Positions 6,079 to 8,065 of a DNA stretch of 8,065 bases are shown one piece after another; position 1 is the stretch's first letter; each line of letters begins with the position of its first letter. The DNA comes from Patescibacteria group bacterium (GTDB lineage: Bacteria; Patescibacteriota; Minisyncoccia; Minisyncoccales; DG-74-1). The notes beneath the pieces are model-generated. The model did no database searches and was not told the origin of the DNA. It was given only the letters and a program-made list of their open reading frames with translations. A program made the translations under genes and the position numbers. The stretch is taken from contig JASEJL010000039.1 in NCBI GenBank assembly GCA_030016465.1, positions 1-8,065 of the forward strand, given 5' to 3'.

Positions 6079-6768
6079 TTACCAGTTCTTTGCTTCCAGG
6101 GCGTTTTTGGCTGCTTCCAGTTCGGCTTCTTGTTTGGAAGAGCCTTCGCCTTTGGCTACCAATGTTTTGTCAAGAAAAACGCCGATAATAAAGTGCCGGG
6201 CATGGTCTGGACCCCATTCTTCCAAAACCTTATAGATTGGGGTAATACCTACTCTTTCTTGGGCTTCTTCCTGAAAACGGGATTTGGGATCCTTGAAAAG
6301 ACCTTTTTCAATAATTTCTGGTAATTTTACGGTTAAATATTTTTTAATAAAATCTTTACAAACTTTATATCCTTGGTCAAGATAAATGGCGCCAATCAGG
6401 GCCTCAAAAGTATTGGCTAAAATATATTGCCGGGCCTTGCCAAGTTCTTTGGCTTCTCCCCGAGACAATAGAAGAAAGTCATTAAAATCTAAATCTCTGG
6501 CGATTTCCGAAAGCATCTTGGCATTAACCAGGGCTGCCCGCCAATTAGTTAGCTCGCCTTCTGATTTTTTTGGATATTTTTGATAAAGATATTCAGTAAT
6601 AATTAATTCTAAAACGGCATCGCCCAAAAATTCTAATCTTTCATTGTGGGATAAATAGAAATCAGGGTGTTCATTCAAATAAGAACGGTGGCAAAAGGCC
6701 TGAATTAAAAAATCTTTATTCTTAAATTTAAGACTTAGTTTTTTCTCAAGCAAAGAAAACTCTTTCAT
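6079..6768 (-). CDS. rnc: Ribonuclease III
   Basis: 229 residues, normal length. The enzyme cleaves double-stranded RNA, including the stems that release pre-16S and pre-23S rRNA. N-terminal catalytic domain (1-about 150): HRSYLNEH (27-34), the signature HNERLEFLGDAVL (41-53) with Glu43, Glu46 and Asp50, SEGELTNWRAALV (69-81), and LANTFEALIGAIYLD (117-131). C-terminal double-stranded RNA-binding domain (about 158-227): DPKSRFQEEAQ (160-170), PIYKVLEEWGPDHARHF (177-193), GEGSSKQEAELEAAKNALE (207-225). Position 119 is Asn where E. coli has the metal ligand Asp114; Glu122 (E. coli Glu117) is kept. It lies 88 bases after nusB, in a junction able to form a long helix that ends 11 bases before this ATG; E. 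coli rnc is autoregulated by RNase III cleavage of a leader stem. No Shine-Dalgarno is visible near the start. Confidence 0.97.
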   Translation of the reverse strand: MKEFSLLEKKLSLKFKNKDFLIQAFCHRSYLNEHPDFYLSHNERLEFLGDAVLELIITEYLYQKYPKKSEGELTNWRAALVNAKMLSEIARDLDFNDFLLLSRGEAKELGKARQYILANTFEALIGAIYLDQGYKVCKDFIKKYLTVKLPEIIEKGLFKDPKSRFQEEAQERVGITPIYKVLEEWGPDHARHFIIGVFLDKTLVAKGEGSSKQEAELEAAKNALEAKNW

Positions 6769-6779
6769 GCGAATGTAGT

Positions 6780-6890
6780 GAGCACCCCGTCCTCTATGCT
6801 CATAATTAAGTCTACTTAATTATGTCATATCTCTTAAATATAGCAAGCTGAGTGACTTATGGGATGGGCTTAGAGGGCGGGGTTTCGCTC
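6780..6890 (-). promoter_or_regulatory. Structured nusB-rnc junction, candidate RNase III site
   Basis: On the - strand GAGC-(GAA bulge)-ACCCCGCCCTCTA (6890-6871) pairs with TAGAGGACGGGGTGCTC (6796-6780): 16 paired bases plus one C·A mismatch. Inside lies a perfect hairpin, CATAATTAAG / CTTAATTATG (6801-6810, 6815-6824) with a 4-base loop. The G+C-rich arms stand out in AT-rich DNA. The left arm is in the last codons of nusB, and the right arm ends 11 bases before the rnc ATG. The function as a processing or autoregulatory site is inferred from the E. coli precedent. Confidence 0.45.
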
Positions 6891-7306
6891 CGCTCAATTT
6901 CTTTATACACTGCCCCTAACACTCCGTTTATAAATTTTCCCGAATTCTCGCCGCCAAAAGATTTGGCCAATTCAATAGCTTCATTGATGGCTACTTTTGG
7001 CGGAACAGCTTCTTTATTACCATATAATAATTCAAAAAGACCGATTCTCAAAACGTTTCTGTCAACAATGGAAATTTGGTTAAGAGGCCATTCAGGAGCC
7101 GTCTTTTCAATAATTTCATCAATTTCTTGAAGGTGTTGGACCACCCCGGTCACCAATTGCCAGGTGAAGCTTTGGTCTTCCAGTCCCGGACCAAATTCCT
7201 TGAGATTTTTCTCAACCGTTTTAGTCAGGTCTATCTTTTTTCCAAAAAAATCCCACTCATATAAACTTTGCATGGCGATTGAGCGTGATAGATGCCTGCT
7301 TGACAT
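6857..7306 (-). CDS. nusB: Transcription antitermination factor NusB
   Basis: 149 residues, normal for NusB (about 130-160), an all-helical RNA-binding protein that joins S10 and the other Nus factors on boxA RNA to prevent early termination in rRNA operons. Landmarks: SRHLSRSIAMQSLYEWD (3-19); PEWPLNQISIVDRNVLRIG (71-89), then FELLY; VPPKVAINEAIELAKSFGG (101-119); and KFINGVLGAVYKEIE (124-138). The last 11 residues (RSETPPSKPIP) lie outside the usual domain and are encoded by unusually G+C-rich DNA that is also one arm of the nusB-rnc helix. The start ATG fits the family (MSSRHLSRSIAMQ); there is no Shine-Dalgarno. It lies between rpmF and rnc, a grouping that fits shared work in rRNA synthesis and maturation, and appears to have its own promoter at 7342-7371. 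Confidence 0.95.
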   Translation of the reverse strand: MSSRHLSRSIAMQSLYEWDFFGKKIDLTKTVEKNLKEFGPGLEDQSFTWQLVTGVVQHLQEIDEIIEKTAPEWPLNQISIVDRNVLRIGLFELLYGNKEAVPPKVAINEAIELAKSFGGENSGKFINGVLGAVYKEIERSETPPSKPIP

Positions 7307-7317
7307 AATTTATTTTT

Positions 7318-7337
7318 ACCCCGTTAGAAGTCGGGGT
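7318..7337 (-). other. G+C-rich hairpin in the nusB leader
   Basis: On the - strand ACCCCG (7337-7332), loop ACTTCTAA, CGGGGT (7323-7318), 11 bases before the nusB ATG. If the promoter at 7342-7371 is used, this hairpin forms the very 5' end of the mRNA, a place where stems protect RNA or limit translation. Its loop is complementary to the rpmF stop region. Confidence 0.5.
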
Positions 7338-7341
7338 TTAC

Positions 7342-7371
7342 AATATAACAATGTGATATGAAATTAAACAA
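7342..7371 (-). promoter_or_regulatory. Possible nusB promoter
   Basis: On the - strand -35 TTGTTT (7371-7366), 18-base spacer, -10 TATATT (7347-7342). Both are moderate matches. The transcript start would be near 7335, within the leader hairpin. AT-rich DNA gives such matches by chance, so this is tentative. Confidence 0.3.
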
Positions 7372-7400
7372 AGTCATACTCCAATTATTTGTTTATCAAT

Positions 7401-7432
7401 GGCAGAAAAAAATTCTCAAATTTTTCTCTGCC
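7401..7432 (-). terminator. Long hairpin after rpmF, possible terminator
   Basis: GGCAGAAAAAAATT (7401-7414), loop CTCA, AATTTTTCTCTGCC (7419-7432): 13 of 14 pairs. It begins 7 bases after the rpmF stop on the - strand. The T-rich tract lies in the 3' arm rather than after the stem, unlike a standard intrinsic terminator. It may instead stabilise the rpmF 3' end or be processed. Confidence 0.4.
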
Positions 7433-7439
7433 AAGACTT

Positions 7440-7736
7440 CTAACGAGGTTTACTTAGTTCTTCCCAGCTTAAAAGTTTCTCTTTGACTTCTTTTTTTTCG
7501 GCGGCCTCTTTAATTTTTATTTCTTTTTCTCTCTGCTTTCTTTCTTTTTTAGTTAATTTTTTCAAAACATCAATTACCTCTGCTCCTTTGTAATAACCAC
7601 AATTTGAACAAACAATGTGGGGCAAAACAAAATAGCCACATCTGGGACATTTGGCTAAAGTCGGCTTTTTAAGAAAAATATGAAGACGCCTCTGATTTCT
7701 CTTTCTCTTTGTCTTTTTCCATTTAGGAACAGCCAT
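7440..7736 (-). CDS. rpmF: 50S ribosomal protein L32 with C-terminal extension
   Basis: 98 residues from the ATG at 7736. The start MAVPKWKKTKRKRNQRR (1-17) is the typical L32 N-terminus, followed by the zinc ribbon CPRCGYFVLPHIVCSNCGYY with Cys30, Cys33, Cys43 and Cys46. L32 sits on the 50S subunit near the L17/L22 region and binds 23S rRNA. L32 is usually 50-65 residues; here about 40 more follow (LTKKERKQREKE and so on), a K/E-rich probable helix ending in SWEELSKPR. The longer reading frame from 7775 adds 13 hydrophobic residues that do not belong to L32, and the promoter at 7747-7775 excludes them. The first gene of the rpmF-nusB-rnc-rpsP series. No Shine-Dalgarno; the leader is about 4 bases. 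Confidence 0.95.
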   Translation of the reverse strand: MAVPKWKKTKRKRNQRRLHIFLKKPTLAKCPRCGYFVLPHIVCSNCGYYKGAEVIDVLKKLTKKERKQREKEIKIKEAAEKKEVKEKLLSWEELSKPR

Positions 7737-7746
7737 AACTGGAAGT

Positions 7747-7775
7747 ATTTTAACAAAAAAATACTTAAAAGGCAA
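7747..7775 (-). promoter_or_regulatory. rpmF promoter, near-leaderless
   Basis: On the - strand -35 TTGCCT (7775-7770), 17-base spacer, -10 TAAAAT (7752-7747). Ten bases separate the -10 from the ATG at 7736, so transcription should start about four bases before the start codon. This spacing also argues that rpmF starts at 7736 and not at 7775. Confidence 0.5.
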
Positions 7776-7798
7776 ACCCCCCTATTCAACATAAAAGA

Positions 7799-7893
7799 TA
7801 ATGCGTAATAAGAAAATAGCCAAAATTGAGGAAATTTCAAAGAATTTTGTTCGTAAAATTCCCAGAAATGCCCTCAAATCTTATTACGCATTA
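7799..7893. repeat. 14-bp perfect inverted repeat with 67-base interior
   Basis: TAATGCGTAATAAG (7799-7812) and CTTATTACGCATTA (7880-7893) are exact inverted copies. Inside are CAAAATT/AATTTTG (7821-7827, 7843-7849), TTGAGG/CCTCAA (7826-7831, 7872-7877) and the palindrome GAAATTTC (7831-7838). No T run follows on either strand. It could be a small repeat element (REP or MITE-like) or a structured RNA. A 35-codon ORF runs through it on the + strand. Confidence 0.55.
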
Positions 7894-7908
7894 ACTTTAT
7901 TGTATTAA
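7801..7908 (+). CDS. Possible 35-residue ORF, doubtful
   Basis: ATG at 7801 opens a frame to TAA at 7906-7908. The peptide starts MRNKKIAKIEEISKNFV and continues with RKIPRNALKSYYALTLLY: basic, then slightly hydrophobic at the end, resembling no family I recognise. There is no ribosome site and only a poor -10 (TAAAAG) six bases upstream. The inverted repeat places ATGCGTAATAAG on both strands, so the ORF start may be a by-product of the repeat. Confidence 0.15.
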   Translation: MRNKKIAKIEEISKNFVRKIPRNALKSYYALTLLY

Positions 7909-7945
7909 GGAAGTTCAAATGAGTGATCTGTTACGCCCCGCCTAC

Positions 7946-7974
7946 TTGACTTTTATAATGATTTTCATTAAAAT
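7946..7974 (+). promoter_or_regulatory. Promoter of the gene leaving the right edge
   Basis: -35 TTGACT (7946-7951), exactly 17 bases, -10 TAAAAT (7969-7974), each 5 of 6 to consensus. The start would be near 7981, giving a leader of about 80 bases, unlike the near-leaderless promoters elsewhere in the window. A perfect TATAAT at 7954-7959 inside the spacer lacks a suitable -35. Confidence 0.55.
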
Positions 7975-8047
7975 ATAGACAGTACCCCAAAGGCGCATTG
8001 TACAATTTGTCAAGTTCTTGACCTTTGAAAAGTGAAAATTCATGAAA

Positions 8048-8057
8048 GGGAGGTGAT
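8048..8057 (+). promoter_or_regulatory. Strong Shine-Dalgarno of the right-edge gene
   Basis: GGGAGGTGAT matches nine bases (GGAGGTGAT) of the full anti-Shine-Dalgarno complement. GGAGG ends 8 bases before ATG at 8062, the usual distance; an in-frame ATG at 8056 is too close. It is the only strong ribosome site in the window. Confidence 0.8.
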
Positions 8058-8061
8058 GAAA

Positions 8062-8065
8062 ATGG
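8062..8065 (+). CDS. Start of a gene cut by the window edge
   Basis: Only ATGG is present. Its reality rests on the strong ribosome site and promoter upstream. The second codon begins with G, and nothing can be said of the product. It is divergent from the rpmF cluster. Confidence 0.6.

Noticed and set aside
6767..6774. ATGCGAAT at the rnc start, same as the cassette repeat core
   Set aside because: A single 8-base match is readily expected by chance in 8 kb on both strands; no neighbouring units.
106..7736. Alternative genetic code with UGA as sense codon
   Set aside because: All nine complete genes end in TAA (seven) or TAG (two), and a TGA sits at a Trp position in the transposase remnant. 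However, every intact gene is full length without in-frame TGA and uses TGG and GGN normally. Rarity of TGA stops fits low G+C.
7737..7775. Longer N-terminus for L32 (start at 7775)
   Set aside because: The extra 13 residues are unlike L32, and the likely promoter lies in that stretch.
1..8065. tRNA or rRNA genes
   Set aside because: No T-arm GTTCGAATC-like segment with matching acceptor stem and no rRNA-like sequence was recognised on either strand by eye.

Overview
The window is an AT-rich (roughly one-third G+C by eye) bacterial chromosome segment of compact housekeeping genes. The protein types point to a Candidate Phyla Radiation / Patescibacteria (Parcubacteria-like) genome. The clues are a ribosomal S16 and L32 with charged C-terminal tails, a divergent CaCA antiporter, a GxxExxY-family gene, almost no Shine-Dalgarno sequences, and a decayed IS3 transposase. 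This placement is inference from sequence style, not from a marker-gene tree.

Left part (1-2524): a small coiled-coil protein gene on + (106-432) with its own promoter, dyad and terminator faces a convergent sodium/calcium-exchanger-like membrane protein on - (560-1537). The roughly 990-base gap up to cysS holds no intact gene. It is occupied by a badly decayed IS3-family transposase (OrfA plus the start of OrfB, - strand, about 1682-2347) whose OrfA-side IS end is still recognisable near 2411.

Middle (2525-5136): cysS on + (cysteinyl-tRNA synthetase, apparently a leaderless mRNA) converges on a GT4 glycosyltransferase on -; the two stop codons overlap in a shared TTAA.

Right part (5242-7736), all on -: rpmF, nusB, rnc, a GxxExxY gene, then rpsP. 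This is a ribosome-biogenesis cluster: L32, an rRNA antitermination factor, RNase III and S16. The GxxExxY gene sits between rnc and rpsP inside a pair of 44-bp gapless inverted repeats built from 11-12 bp ATTCGYATA-type units, with a possible 4-bp TTAC duplication outside. It looks like a small self-contained cassette (about 463 bp) inserted in an operon, and is the most interesting item here. The nusB-rnc and rpmF-nusB junctions also carry strong RNA-folding potential. One 17-bp helix ends 11 bases before the rnc start and is a candidate RNase III autoregulation site.

Right edge (7737-8065): a 14-bp perfect inverted repeat enclosing a 35-codon ORF, then a + strand promoter, a leader with nested palindromes, and the only strong Shine-Dalgarno in the window, just before a gene that leaves the window after four bases.
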